The notes beneath the pieces were generated by a model, which was not told the origin of the DNA, searched no databases, and saw nothing but the letters and a program-made list of their open reading frames with translations. A stretch of 64,000 nucleotides of DNA from Terrimesophilobacter sp038243605 (GTDB taxonomy: Bacteria; Actinomycetota; Actinomycetes; Actinomycetales; Microbacteriaceae). The stretch lies in NCBI GenBank assembly GCA_038243605.1, contig JBBSQX010000002.1, positions 186,001 through 250,000 of the forward strand, written 5' to 3'. The translations under genes were made by a program, and so were the position numbers. Position 1 is the stretch's first letter. Each line of letters starts with the position of its first letter. Below are positions 26,194-34,486 of the stretch, piece by piece.

Positions 26194-28272
26194 TTAGATG
26201 TGACCGGCAGCTTCCATTTGCCGAATTTCTTTTTTGAGGTCGGCAACTTCATCGCGAAGTCGTGCTGCGAGTTCGAACTTCAGCTCGCCAGCTGCCTGAA
26301 GCATTTGGTCGTTCAGGTCTCGGATGATTGACTCCAAATCGTTTGCGCCTGCGGCAGCAATCCCCTCGCGTAGGCGTGGTTCGCGTGACAGACCAGGCGT
26401 TGGAGCCCGCTTGCGCCCGTCTCTGCCCGCCAAAAACTGAGCGGTGTCCGCGTCTTCTCGCGCGAGCACGTCGGTAATGTCGGCGATCTTTTTGCGCAAC
26501 GGAGTTGGATCGATACCATGCTCAACGTTGTAAGCGACTTGCCTCTCTCGGCGTCGATCCGTCTCATCAATGGCGCGCCTCATCGAGTCCGTGACCACAT
26601 CCGCGTACATATGAACCTCACCAGAAACATTGCGAGCCGCACGCCCGATGGTCTGAATGAGGGATGTCGATGAGCGCAAGAAGCCCTCTTTGTCGGCATC
26701 GAGGATCGACACCAGAGACACTTCTGGAAGGTCAAGGCCTTCGCGAAGGAGGTTGATTCCGACGAGTACGTCGTAAACGCCCTGACGCAGCTCTGTGAGC
26801 AGTTCCACTCTGCGAAGTGTGTCGACGTCAGAATGCAGATAACGCACCCGCACGCCTGCCTCTGTGAAGTAGTCCGTGAGTTCCTCTGCCATCTTCTTTG
26901 TCAGAGTTGTGACGAGAACTCGCTCGTTTCGCTCGGCCCGCACCCGTATTTGCTCCAGCAGGTCATCGATCTGACCCTTGCTGGGCTTCACCACGATCTT
27001 CGGGTCCACGAGACCCGTCGGGCGGATGACTTGCTCGACGATGCTGTCGGTGATTCCGAGTTCGTAGCGCCCCGGCGTGGCAGACAAGTACACCTTCTGC
27101 CCTACTCGCTCAAGAAACTCTGTGAAAGTGAGCGGTCGGTTGTCGAGTGCGCTTGGCAGCCGAAACCCGTGCTCGACGAGGGTGCGTTTGCGACTCGCGT
27201 CGCCCTCATACATTGCGCCAATTTGCGGAACCGTGACATGCGACTCATCGATTACCACGAGAAAGTCTTCAGGAAAGTAATCGAGAAGACAGTTTGGTGG
27301 CTCACCCGCATTACGCCCGTCTATGTGTCGCGAATAGTTCTCAATACCGCTGCAGAACCCTATCTGCTCCATCATTTCGAGATCAAAAGTGGTGCGCATT
27401 CGGAGTCGTTGAGCCTCGAGTAGCTTTCCTTGGCGTTCAAGTTCCGCCAATCGCACCGCCAGCTCTTCGCGGATAGTGACGATCGCGCGCTTCATCGTTT
27501 CGGGACTCGCAGCGTAATGCGTGGCAGGAAACAGCGACACCGAGTCCATCGTCGAAATCACCTCGCCCGTGAGCGGGTGGAGCGAGTACATCGCCTCGAT
27601 TTCGTTGCCAAACATCTCGATACGAATCGCGTGCTCTTCATACACAGGGATGATCTCGATGGTGTCTCCGCGCACACGAAACTTGCCTCTCGAGAAATCG
27701 ATATCGTTGCGCTGGTACTGCATGGCGACGAGGCGCCTAATGAGCTGGTCGCGCGGAATCTTTTGCCCGATCTGCAACGCGACCATCGCTTCGAGATACT
27801 CTTCAGCAGCACCTAAGCCGTATATGCACGAGACGGTGGATACCACGATGACGTCTCGCCTGCTCAACAAAGAGTTCGTCGTTGAGTGGCGGAGCCGCTC
27901 AACTTCAGCGTTCACTGAACTGTCTTTTTCAATGAACGTATCCGTTTGCGGAACGTACGCTTCTGGCTGGTAATAGTCGTAATAGGAAACGAAATACTCC
28001 ACCGCGTTATTAGGCATGAGGTCACGGAACTCGTTCGCCAGCTGCGCCGCGAGGGTTTTATTGTGAGAAAGAACAAGGGTGGGGCGCTGAACCTGCTCGA
28101 TAAGCCATGCTGTGGTCGCCGACTTTCCGGTACCGGTAGCACCGAGCAACACGACATCTGTCTCGCCCGCGTTGATACGCGCAGCCAACTCGGCGATGGC
28201 GGCAGGCTGATCACCACTCGGTATGTATTCGCTCACCACCTCGAAGGGGTTTACGGCGCGGGTAGGCTGCAT
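26194..28272 (-). CDS. uvrB: excinuclease ABC subunit B (UvrB)
   Basis: UvrB is the helicase-like core that verifies damage and recruits UvrC. The 692-residue protein has Walker A GATGTGKS at residues 44-51, the beta-hairpin segment YYDYYQPEAYVP used to probe DNA, helicase motifs such as VVIDESH and QTIGRAARN, and the C-terminal UVR motif (KFELAARLRDEV) that contacts UvrC. It follows coaE by 46 bp; I see no LexA-type palindrome in that gap. Having uvrB, uvrA and uvrC adjacent puts the whole excinuclease in one locus. Confidence 0.98.
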   Translation of the reverse strand: MQPTRAVNPFEVVSEYIPSGDQPAAIAELAARINAGETDVVLLGATGTGKSATTAWLIEQVQRPTLVLSHNKTLAAQLANEFRDLMPNNAVEYFVSYYDYYQPEAYVPQTDTFIEKDSSVNAEVERLRHSTTNSLLSRRDVIVVSTVSCIYGLGAAEEYLEAMVALQIGQKIPRDQLIRRLVAMQYQRNDIDFSRGKFRVRGDTIEIIPVYEEHAIRIEMFGNEIEAMYSLHPLTGEVISTMDSVSLFPATHYAASPETMKRAIVTIREELAVRLAELERQGKLLEAQRLRMRTTFDLEMMEQIGFCSGIENYSRHIDGRNAGEPPNCLLDYFPEDFLVVIDESHVTVPQIGAMYEGDASRKRTLVEHGFRLPSALDNRPLTFTEFLERVGQKVYLSATPGRYELGITDSIVEQVIRPTGLVDPKIVVKPSKGQIDDLLEQIRVRAERNERVLVTTLTKKMAEELTDYFTEAGVRVRYLHSDVDTLRRVELLTELRQGVYDVLVGINLLREGLDLPEVSLVSILDADKEGFLRSSTSLIQTIGRAARNVSGEVHMYADVVTDSMRRAIDETDRRRERQVAYNVEHGIDPTPLRKKIADITDVLAREDADTAQFLAGRDGRKRAPTPGLSREPRLREGIAAAGANDLESIIRDLNDQMLQAAGELKFELAARLRDEVADLKKEIRQMEAAGHI

Positions 28273-28318
28273 CTTTCCAGCCTAAACAGTACGACTGACA
28301 CTCACCGGCATGTTTGCC

Positions 28319-28927
28319 TCAAGCGGAATCTGATGCACGCTTCCAGAGCGCATCTGCTTGGAGACGTGTGTCGTCGATGGTGCCATTCGAATCAATTACG
28401 ACATCGGCAATGGCAAGGCGTTCAGTGTCGCTCACTTGCGAATTGAGCCGGTGCATAGCCTCTTCTCGACTGAGCCCCCTCAGCTCAATGAGGCGAGCCA
28501 TGCGCGTTTGAGTGCTTGCATTAACCACCACTATGAGGTCGAAAGCGTGTTCAGCGTCAATTCTCGCTTCTACTAGCAGCGGCACGTCATAGACAACCAC
28601 GGCATGCGGATCCGCGACCCCCGCGGCCGTCATGAGAGCGCGCGCGAGTCGTTTGACAGCGGGGTGGGTGATCGCATTCAGCACGGCACGGCGTTCAGGA
28701 TCAGAAAAGATGATGGCGCCAAGGGCCGCGCGATTCAAACGCCCACTCTCGTCGATCACCTCCTTACCGAACTCTCGCTCGATCTCGGCCAACGCCGGCT
28801 CCCCCGGTTCAACGACCTGGCGTGCGAGGTCATCCGCATCAATGTGCACGGCACCATGCTGAGCGAGCTGTCGAGCGACAACACTTTTTCCCGAGGCAAT
28901 GCCACCGGTAAGTCCAATCAAGTACAC
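28319..28927 (-). CDS. coaE: dephospho-CoA kinase
   Basis: CoaE phosphorylates dephospho-CoA in the last step of coenzyme A synthesis. The 202-residue protein has the P-loop GGIASGKS at residues 8-15, DADDLAR near 31, and the VVYDVPLLVE segment. The start is GTG 28927. No Shine-Dalgarno site precedes it; instead a -10-like TAGCAT lies six bases upstream inside a palindrome, so the message may be leaderless. Proximity of rpsA, coaE and uvrB is common in actinobacteria. Confidence 0.96.
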   Translation of the reverse strand: MYLIGLTGGIASGKSVVARQLAQHGAVHIDADDLARQVVEPGEPALAEIEREFGKEVIDESGRLNRAALGAIIFSDPERRAVLNAITHPAVKRLARALMTAAGVADPHAVVVYDVPLLVEARIDAEHAFDLIVVVNASTQTRMARLIELRGLSREEAMHRLNSQVSDTERLAIADVVIDSNGTIDDTRLQADALWKRASDSA

Positions 28928-28949
28928 GACGCCATGCTAGCTTGGCGTC
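28928..28949. promoter_or_regulatory. 22-bp near-perfect palindrome with divergent -10 boxes (coaE / DUF4126)
   Basis: The sequence is GACGCCA-T-GCTAGC-T-TGGCGTC: 7-bp perfect arms around the palindrome GCTAGC, with one mismatched pair. It fills half of the 40-bp gap between divergent genes and touches the coaE GTG. Minus-strand TAGCAT (28934-28939) is 6 bases before that GTG. Plus-strand TAGCTT (28938-28943) faces DUF4126. Both fit TANNNT -10 boxes. Neither has a good -35 box. An operator acting on both genes is a reasonable inference. Confidence 0.5.
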
Positions 28950-28967
28950 ACTGCAGGAAGGCACATC

Positions 28968-29585
28968 ATGCTGGAATTACTCACCGGTACCGGGCTCGCG
29001 TTGTCTGCAGGCCTCAACGCTTATGTCCCGTTGCTTGCCATCGGCTTATCCGCCCGCCTTCTTGATTTCGTCACTCTTCCGGCCGGATGGGCGTGGCTTG
29101 AGAACCCGTGGGTACTCCTAGCGCTCGGGGTGCTCTTCGTAATCGAGATGGTGGCCGACAAGATTCCCGTCGTTGATAGCTTCAACGACTGGCTGCAAAC
29201 TATTGTGCGACCGACCTCTGGAGGGCTCGCATTCGGCTCTGGATCGACAGCGACAACGCTCGCGGTCACCGATCCCGCAGCATTCTTTTCCAGCAACCAA
29301 TGGGTGCCGATCGCCCTCGGCGTCGCGATCGCGCTCGTCGTGCACTTAGCGAAGGCGAGCGCGCGACCCCTTGTGAACGTTGCAACCGTTGGGCTTGCCA
29401 CACCGGTAGTGAGTGCTGCCGAAGACGTGGGCAGCATTGCCGTGTCGATAATGGCAATACTCATACCACTGCTGATCATCCTCGTCATCCCCGTCGTCGC
29501 GTGGCTGATCTGGTGGACGTTACGCCGGCGCCAACGACGAGGCGGCCGATCCCCGAAGGAACCGGCCGCCTCGTCTACTGCTTAA
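28968..29585 (+). CDS. DUF4126 family membrane protein
   Basis: A 205-residue protein with about five hydrophobic segments and a basic cytoplasmic tail (RRRQRRGGR). The N-terminal LSAGLNAYVPLLAIGL stretch and the EMVADKIPVVDSFNDW segment match the DUF4126 family, whose function is unknown. AGGAAGG lies 6 bases before the ATG. It is a lone plus-strand gene between coaE and rpsA. Its stop overlaps the rpsA stop by 4 bases in a shared CTTAA, so there is no room for a terminator between the converging transcripts. Confidence 0.85.
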   Translation: MLELLTGTGLALSAGLNAYVPLLAIGLSARLLDFVTLPAGWAWLENPWVLLALGVLFVIEMVADKIPVVDSFNDWLQTIVRPTSGGLAFGSGSTATTLAVTDPAAFFSSNQWVPIALGVAIALVVHLAKASARPLVNVATVGLATPVVSAAEDVGSIAVSIMAILIPLLIILVIPVVAWLIWWTLRRRQRRGGRSPKEPAASSTA

Positions 29586-31027
29586 GAGTTGTTCGACAGC
29601 TTCTCGCGAAGAGCGGCGAGCGACTCGTCGTCGGCGAGGGTTCCCGCTGAAGACTCATCACCAGCGAACGAGGATGCGCCAGCTGGAACTTCCCTGATCT
29701 CTTCGTTGGCTGCGGCGGCAACCTGCTTCTTGTGGGACTCCCAGCGACCCTGAGCAGCTGCGTAGTCCAGCTCCCACTTCTCGCGCTGAGTCTCGAAGCC
29801 CTCTTTCCACTCGTTGGTCTCCGGGTCGAAGCCTTCTGGGTACTTGTAGTTGCCTGCTTCGTCGTACTCGGTGAGCATTCCATAGAGCGCAGGGTCGAAC
29901 TCTGTGCCTTCTGGGTCCACGCCCTCGTTAGCCTGCTTGAGGCTCAGCGAGATGCGGCGACGCTCGAGGTCGATGTCGATGACCTTGACGAAAACCTCGT
30001 CGCTGACAGCTACAACCTGCTCGGCGAGCTCGACATGCTTGCCCGAAAGCTCGGAGATGTGCACGAGGCCCTCGATGCCATCCGCCACGCGCACGAAGGC
30101 GCCGAACGGAACGAGCTTCGTGACTTTACCCGGTGCAACCTGGCCAATGGCGTGGGTGCGGGCGAAGAGCTGCCACGGGTCTTCCTGTGTGGCCTTGAGC
30201 GACAGCGAAACGCGCTCGCGGTCCAAGTCCACTTCGAGAATCTCGACGGTGACCTCTTGGCCAACCTCAACAACCTCGCTCGCGTGCTCAATGTGCTTCC
30301 AGCTGAGCTCTGAAACGTGAACGAGCCCGTCAACGCCACCGAGGTCAACGAACGCACCGAAGTTGACGATAGAAGAAACGACACCCTTACGAACCTGACC
30401 CTTGGCAAGGTTGCCGAGGAAGGAGCTGCGGCTTTCGCTCTGCGTCTGCTCGAGCAGCGCGCGGCGGGAAAGCACGACGTTGTTGCGGTTCTTGTCGAGT
30501 TCGAGGATCTTCGCTTCGATCTCTTGGCCGAGGTACGGCGTGAGGTCACGAACGCGACGAAGCTCGATGAGCGATGCGGGGAGGAAGCCACGAAGGCCGA
30601 TGTCGACGATCAGGCCGCCCTTGACGACCTCGATCACGGTACCGGTAACAACTCCGTCGTCATCCTTGATCTTCTCGACGTCGCCCCACGCACGCTCGTA
30701 CTGAGCACGCTTCTTGGACAGGATGAGGCGGCCTTCTTTGTCTTCCTTCTGGAGAACGAGAGCCTCGACCAGATCGCCAACCTTGACGACGTCTTCGGGA
30801 TCTACATCGTGTTTGATGGAAAGTTCGCGGGAGGGGATAACGCCCTCCGTCTTGTAACCGACGTCGAGGAGAACCTCGTCACGATCGATCTTGACGACGG
30901 TTCCTTCGATGAGGTCACCGTCATTGAAAAACTTTAGGGTCTTTTCGACCGCGGCCAGAAAATCTTCAGCAGATCCAATGTCATTGATGGCGACCTGCTT
31001 GGGGCCGGTGGTCGTTGCGGTTGTCAT
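29582..31027 (-). CDS. rpsA: 30S ribosomal protein S1
   Basis: S1 helps mRNA bind the 30S subunit. The 481-residue protein has four S1 RNA-binding domains, at about residues 34-103, 120-186, 207-275 and 293-360, and a C-terminal tail of about 110 residues rich in Glu, Asp and Ala, as in other actinobacteria. ATG 31027 gives the normal N-terminus; the frame continues 34 codons upstream with unrelated residues. A promoter candidate lies at 31100-31129. The stop shares bases with the convergent DUF4126 stop. Confidence 0.97.
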   Translation of the reverse strand: MTTATTTGPKQVAINDIGSAEDFLAAVEKTLKFFNDGDLIEGTVVKIDRDEVLLDVGYKTEGVIPSRELSIKHDVDPEDVVKVGDLVEALVLQKEDKEGRLILSKKRAQYERAWGDVEKIKDDDGVVTGTVIEVVKGGLIVDIGLRGFLPASLIELRRVRDLTPYLGQEIEAKILELDKNRNNVVLSRRALLEQTQSESRSSFLGNLAKGQVRKGVVSSIVNFGAFVDLGGVDGLVHVSELSWKHIEHASEVVEVGQEVTVEILEVDLDRERVSLSLKATQEDPWQLFARTHAIGQVAPGKVTKLVPFGAFVRVADGIEGLVHISELSGKHVELAEQVVAVSDEVFVKVIDIDLERRRISLSLKQANEGVDPEGTEFDPALYGMLTEYDEAGNYKYPEGFDPETNEWKEGFETQREKWELDYAAAQGRWESHKKQVAAAANEEIREVPAGASSFAGDESSAGTLADDESLAALREKLSNNS

Positions 31028-31099
31028 GTAGTTGTTGCTCCAGTGTGGGCATAATCGAGGCCACGGAGAAGGTAAAGCAGTGTGTTTCGCCGTGGCAGG

Positions 31100-31129
31100 C
31101 GGATAGAACGTCACAAACGTGACAGTCAA
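31100..31129 (-). promoter_or_regulatory. candidate rpsA promoter with dyad in the spacer
   Basis: On the minus strand TTGACT (31124-31129) is followed after 18 bases by TATCCG (31100-31105), a fair -35 and a weaker -10 box. The spacer contains the dyad GTCAC-gttt-GTGAC (31110-31123), where a regulator could sit. The rpsA ATG is 73 bases downstream, leaving a leader of about 65 nt. Confidence 0.42.
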
Positions 31130-31163
31130 GCTTATCGCTTACAGCGCCTCCATGCCAACGTGT

Positions 31164-32120
31164 TCATTTACCTGACTTCTCCGACACGATCTGACGTAGA
31201 GCGGGTTCCAACTCCGGGTACCTGAAGGTGCACCCCGCATTCACAAGGCGTTCGGGGATTACCCATCGACTCTTGAGAATGAGCTCGGTTTCTGTGCGCA
31301 GAGCGATCGCGCCGAGCTCCGCCATCCAGCGAAAAGTAGGAAGACCAGCCGGTATCCGAAGCACTCTCCGAATCGTGCGCATGAGGGTGCGGTTATCTGA
31401 CGGGTTTGGTGATGAGACGTTGACGACCCCATCAATTTCAGGGTGTTCGGTTAAGAAAAGGATCACGCCAAGCACATCGTCGACGTGAACCCACGAGAAC
31501 TTCTGCCGCCCTCCGCGCGCACGAAATTCATGAAACGTGCCGGCAGCACGCCGGGCGCGAGAGCCACACCAACGACCGTCACGCTGCGGTCCGCCGAGCC
31601 CGAACCTGGCAAGCTGCATCATCGGTGAGAGTGCTCCCCCGTTTCCGAGCACAATTGCTGTTCGCAACGCGATACGCCTCGTAGCGGCCAAGTCGCCGTC
31701 GAAGAACGCTTCTTCCCATGCTGTAGCGATGCTCACGGAAAACCCGGTTCCGATCTCACCGGTGGCCTCCGCCATCGGTTGATCCTCGGCGTGTCGGTAG
31801 ATCGTGGCGGTCGATGAATTGATCCACAGTGGCGGCGGATGGTCGCTGCCCCGGATGGCATCGGCCAGCTCCTGAGTGGTGTCCACGCGCGAGCGCAGAA
31901 TTTCTTGACGATTCTTTGGGCCGTAGCGACAGTTCACACTCTTACCGGCGAGATTCACCAGCACGTCGGCCCCGTCAATGACACCGGTGATAGCTGCCGT
32001 TTGCCCCCATCGCACTGAGGTCGAACGCCCGATCTGGTCGACCTGATGGCCCAGCTCACGGAGCGACCTCGAAAGGTGGGTGCCCATGAAACCTGATGCG
32101 CCGGCGATGACGACTCTCAC
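31164..32120 (-). CDS. TIGR01777 family SDR epimerase with DUF1731 domain
   Basis: An extended short-chain dehydrogenase-like protein of 318 residues. The N-terminal dinucleotide loop GASGFMGTHL is near residues 7-16, and LVNLAGKSVNCRY, INSSTATIYRH and KFSWVHVDDVLGVI are typical of the TIGR01777 family. The C-terminal part matches DUF1731. The substrate is unknown. The GTG start at 32120 overlaps the DUF4166 stop by 4 bases (GTGA); the longer frame upstream has no family similarity. Coupling to the DUF4166 gene suggests a shared, still unknown pathway. Confidence 0.9.
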   Translation of the reverse strand: MRVVIAGASGFMGTHLSRSLRELGHQVDQIGRSTSVRWGQTAAITGVIDGADVLVNLAGKSVNCRYGPKNRQEILRSRVDTTQELADAIRGSDHPPPLWINSSTATIYRHAEDQPMAEATGEIGTGFSVSIATAWEEAFFDGDLAATRRIALRTAIVLGNGGALSPMMQLARFGLGGPQRDGRWCGSRARRAAGTFHEFRARGGRQKFSWVHVDDVLGVILFLTEHPEIDGVVNVSSPNPSDNRTLMRTIRRVLRIPAGLPTFRWMAELGAIALRTETELILKSRWVIPERLVNAGCTFRYPELEPALRQIVSEKSGK

Positions 32121-32755
32121 GCTGCCTCCGATGTGATGTTGTAGCGGAACGCACCCGCATACTCGTAAACCTTGCCGATGAGGGGAACGCGCATGGCCAG
32201 TGCAATATGTTGAAGCCCATCGACGTCGGAGAACCGCTCCGACAGGCCGACACGGGGCGCGAAGCATCGCGGAATAACGAGGTGCGTCGTGCCGATTCTG
32301 AAGGCGACTCGAGTGGATGTGAGCGCGAGACCGCCGTCGACAACTTGTGCGTCAAAGAGCGCCCTGAAGCGTCGGTGGGCGCCCAGTATATCGACAAGAC
32401 CACCAGCAGTCGCCACAATGAGGTCGTTCATGACGCAGTCACCGCTCGCGAACCTGAATACTCTTTCGGCCCTCACCGCCGGGCGGCCGGCAACCGAGGT
32501 GGGAAAGTTTGTGACGGTAAATGAGACACTCCGCTCCCAGACGGGAAACAATACGTCGGCGTCGACGTGGGCGGCTAGCCGAATTGCTGCGCGCGCCCAC
32601 CAGCGAGGAGTACCGACAGTCTCGAACTCACCCTCGCCGGAACCGACACTCCCGTGCGGGATCTCATCAAAGTAGGCGCGAAGGCGCGGGTGTAGTTGAT
32701 CAAACCTAGTGCCCAGTACTGCCCGCCACGGAGACGTCATACGATCCGTCGTCAC
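32117..32755 (-). CDS. DUF4166 domain protein
   Basis: A 212-residue protein without signal peptide or clear membrane segment. It contains SPWRAVLGTRFDQLHPRLR at the N-terminus, a FPVWERSV segment and a C-terminal RVPLIGKVYEYAG block, which I recognise as DUF4166, a family of unknown function often paired with an epimerase of the type that follows. The GTG start shares one base with the DUF885 stop (TAGTG); ATG 32740 is an alternative. Confidence in the family is fair, and no function should be inferred. Confidence 0.8.
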   Translation of the reverse strand: MTTDRMTSPWRAVLGTRFDQLHPRLRAYFDEIPHGSVGSGEGEFETVGTPRWWARAAIRLAAHVDADVLFPVWERSVSFTVTNFPTSVAGRPAVRAERVFRFASGDCVMNDLIVATAGGLVDILGAHRRFRALFDAQVVDGGLALTSTRVAFRIGTTHLVIPRCFAPRVGLSERFSDVDGLQHIALAMRVPLIGKVYEYAGAFRYNITSEAA

Positions 32756-34452
32756 TACTCCTTGAGTAGTGCTGCTGCGAGTGTGTCGAGGCCAACGCCG
32801 CCAATGTCGAGGGCTTTACGATGAAACTCCTTGATGCTGAAGGAAGCGCCAGCGCGCGTGCTCACCTCGTCGCGCAGTTGTTCCCAGATGCGCTGACCGA
32901 CCTTGTACGAAGGGGCCTGGCCGGGCCATCCGAAGTAGCGGTTGACCTCGAACTTCACAAAAGGCTCGTTCATGTTGACATTGCTCTTCATGAAATCGAA
33001 CGCGTAGTCAAAATCCCAGATGCCATTGCCATCAAGCCGTGGCTTCTTGAGATGCACACCGATATCGAGCACGACGCGAGCCGCGCGCATTCGCTGCCCA
33101 TCGAGCATGCCAAGGCGATCGCCGGGGTCATCAAGGTAGCCGAGTTCCTGCATGAGGCGCTCCGCATAGAGTGCCCAGCCCTCAGCATGTCCGCTCGTGC
33201 CAGCGAGCTGACGACGCCACGTGTTGAGCTGGGCGCGATTGTAGACGGCCTGCCCAATCTGCAAATGATGGCCGGGAACACCCTCGTGGTACACCGTTGT
33301 CGTCTCACGCCAGGTATCGAACTCCGTGATTCCCTCCGGAACAGACCACCACATGCGGCCGGCCCGCGAAAAGTCATCGCTCGGGCCCGTGTAATAAATG
33401 CCGCCCTCTTGCGTTGGAGCAATCATGCACTCAAGGTTTTTCACCGGCTCAGGAATGTCAAAGTGCGACTTTGAGAGTTCAGCAATGGCGGCATCGCTGA
33501 GCTTCTGCATCCACTTCTGAAGTGCATCGGTGCCATGAATCTTGCGGCTTGGGTCAGCGTCGAGAACCTTAATGGCCTCGTCCACGCTGGCACCTGAGGT
33601 GATCTCCCCCGCAATTTTGGTCTGCTCTTCGACCATGCGCGCCAATTCCTCGATGCCCCACTCGTAGGTCTCATCCAGATCGATCTTCGCGCCGAGAAAG
33701 CGTCGAGACTGCAACGCGTAGAGTTCGCGCCCGATAGCGTCAGCGTCGCTCGCGGCGGGGCCGAGCTCGTCAACGAAAAAGGTCGCCAGGTCTTTGTATG
33801 CGTTGGCGGAGTCTTCCGCTCCCTTTCGCAAATCGGACGTCAATGAGTCTGGCAACTCTGCGCCAGAGCTCGTCGCGGCGGAATCCGTGAAACCAAAGAA
33901 GAACCCATCTTTCGACAGGAGCTTCTTCGCTTGTTCGAGCACCTCGTAGACCTGACGGCGTGCAGGAACCGTGCCATCGCTGATCCCCAGACGGAGCGTC
34001 TCAATGTAGCCATTCATTGCCTCTGGGAGGTTGGAAAGTTTTGCGGCGATCGTTGCCCAGTCCTCGACCGAATCATGAGGCATCAGGTCAAGAACGTCGC
34101 GGAGCTCCTGCGCTGGAGAGGCAATCACATTCAGGTCGCGCTTCCACAGACCGGCCTCGTGTGCTTCGACGTCTAACTCGAGTTCGTTCATCAAATCGGT
34201 TTTGGTGACCCAGTCAATGTCATCCGAAGGAACTTGTTCAGCGAGGCTCGCGAGCACGTGCTTACCCTCGTCAATGCGCCGCTGGTGGCCAACCGGGGAA
34301 AGGTCGCCGTACTCATCGAAACGACCCGGAATCCCAATCCAGATGGCAACATTCTGGTCAAGCTCAGCGAGCGTCGTCACCCACTTCTCTGCGATCGCGT
34401 CAATGGCAGTGGGTGTGCGGGCCTCATTATGGACCGATTCTTCTACAGTCAT
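32755..34452 (-). CDS. DUF885 family metallopeptidase-like protein
   Basis: A 565-residue cytoplasmic protein of the DUF885 family. The motif YHEGVPGHHLQIGQ has its HEGVPGHH core at residues 389-396, a zinc-peptidase-like HExxxH arrangement; a second acidic segment, GHAEGWALYAERLM, follows about 30 residues later and is a plausible source of the third ligand. No secretion signal is seen. Substrates are unknown, and family members are annotated as putative carboxypeptidases or dipeptidases. It starts 34 bp after polA and is joined to the DUF4166 gene by a 1-base overlap. Confidence 0.9.
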   Translation of the reverse strand: MTVEESVHNEARTPTAIDAIAEKWVTTLAELDQNVAIWIGIPGRFDEYGDLSPVGHQRRIDEGKHVLASLAEQVPSDDIDWVTKTDLMNELELDVEAHEAGLWKRDLNVIASPAQELRDVLDLMPHDSVEDWATIAAKLSNLPEAMNGYIETLRLGISDGTVPARRQVYEVLEQAKKLLSKDGFFFGFTDSAATSSGAELPDSLTSDLRKGAEDSANAYKDLATFFVDELGPAASDADAIGRELYALQSRRFLGAKIDLDETYEWGIEELARMVEEQTKIAGEITSGASVDEAIKVLDADPSRKIHGTDALQKWMQKLSDAAIAELSKSHFDIPEPVKNLECMIAPTQEGGIYYTGPSDDFSRAGRMWWSVPEGITEFDTWRETTTVYHEGVPGHHLQIGQAVYNRAQLNTWRRQLAGTSGHAEGWALYAERLMQELGYLDDPGDRLGMLDGQRMRAARVVLDIGVHLKKPRLDGNGIWDFDYAFDFMKSNVNMNEPFVKFEVNRYFGWPGQAPSYKVGQRIWEQLRDEVSTRAGASFSIKEFHRKALDIGGVGLDTLAAALLKE

Positions 34453-34486
34453 AGTGTGAGCTTAGCGATGCAGGCTTACCACGCTG

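Noticed and set aside
28273..28318. LexA (SOS) box before uvrB
   Set aside because: No GAAC-N4-GTTC type dyad is present in the 46-bp gap. The GTTGAAC/GTTCAAC arms after uvrB are 29 bp apart, so they do not fit a LexA site either.
30317..30937. 206-codon frame opposite rpsA
   Set aside because: Antisense shadow of the S1 domains; its composition follows from the codon use of rpsA.
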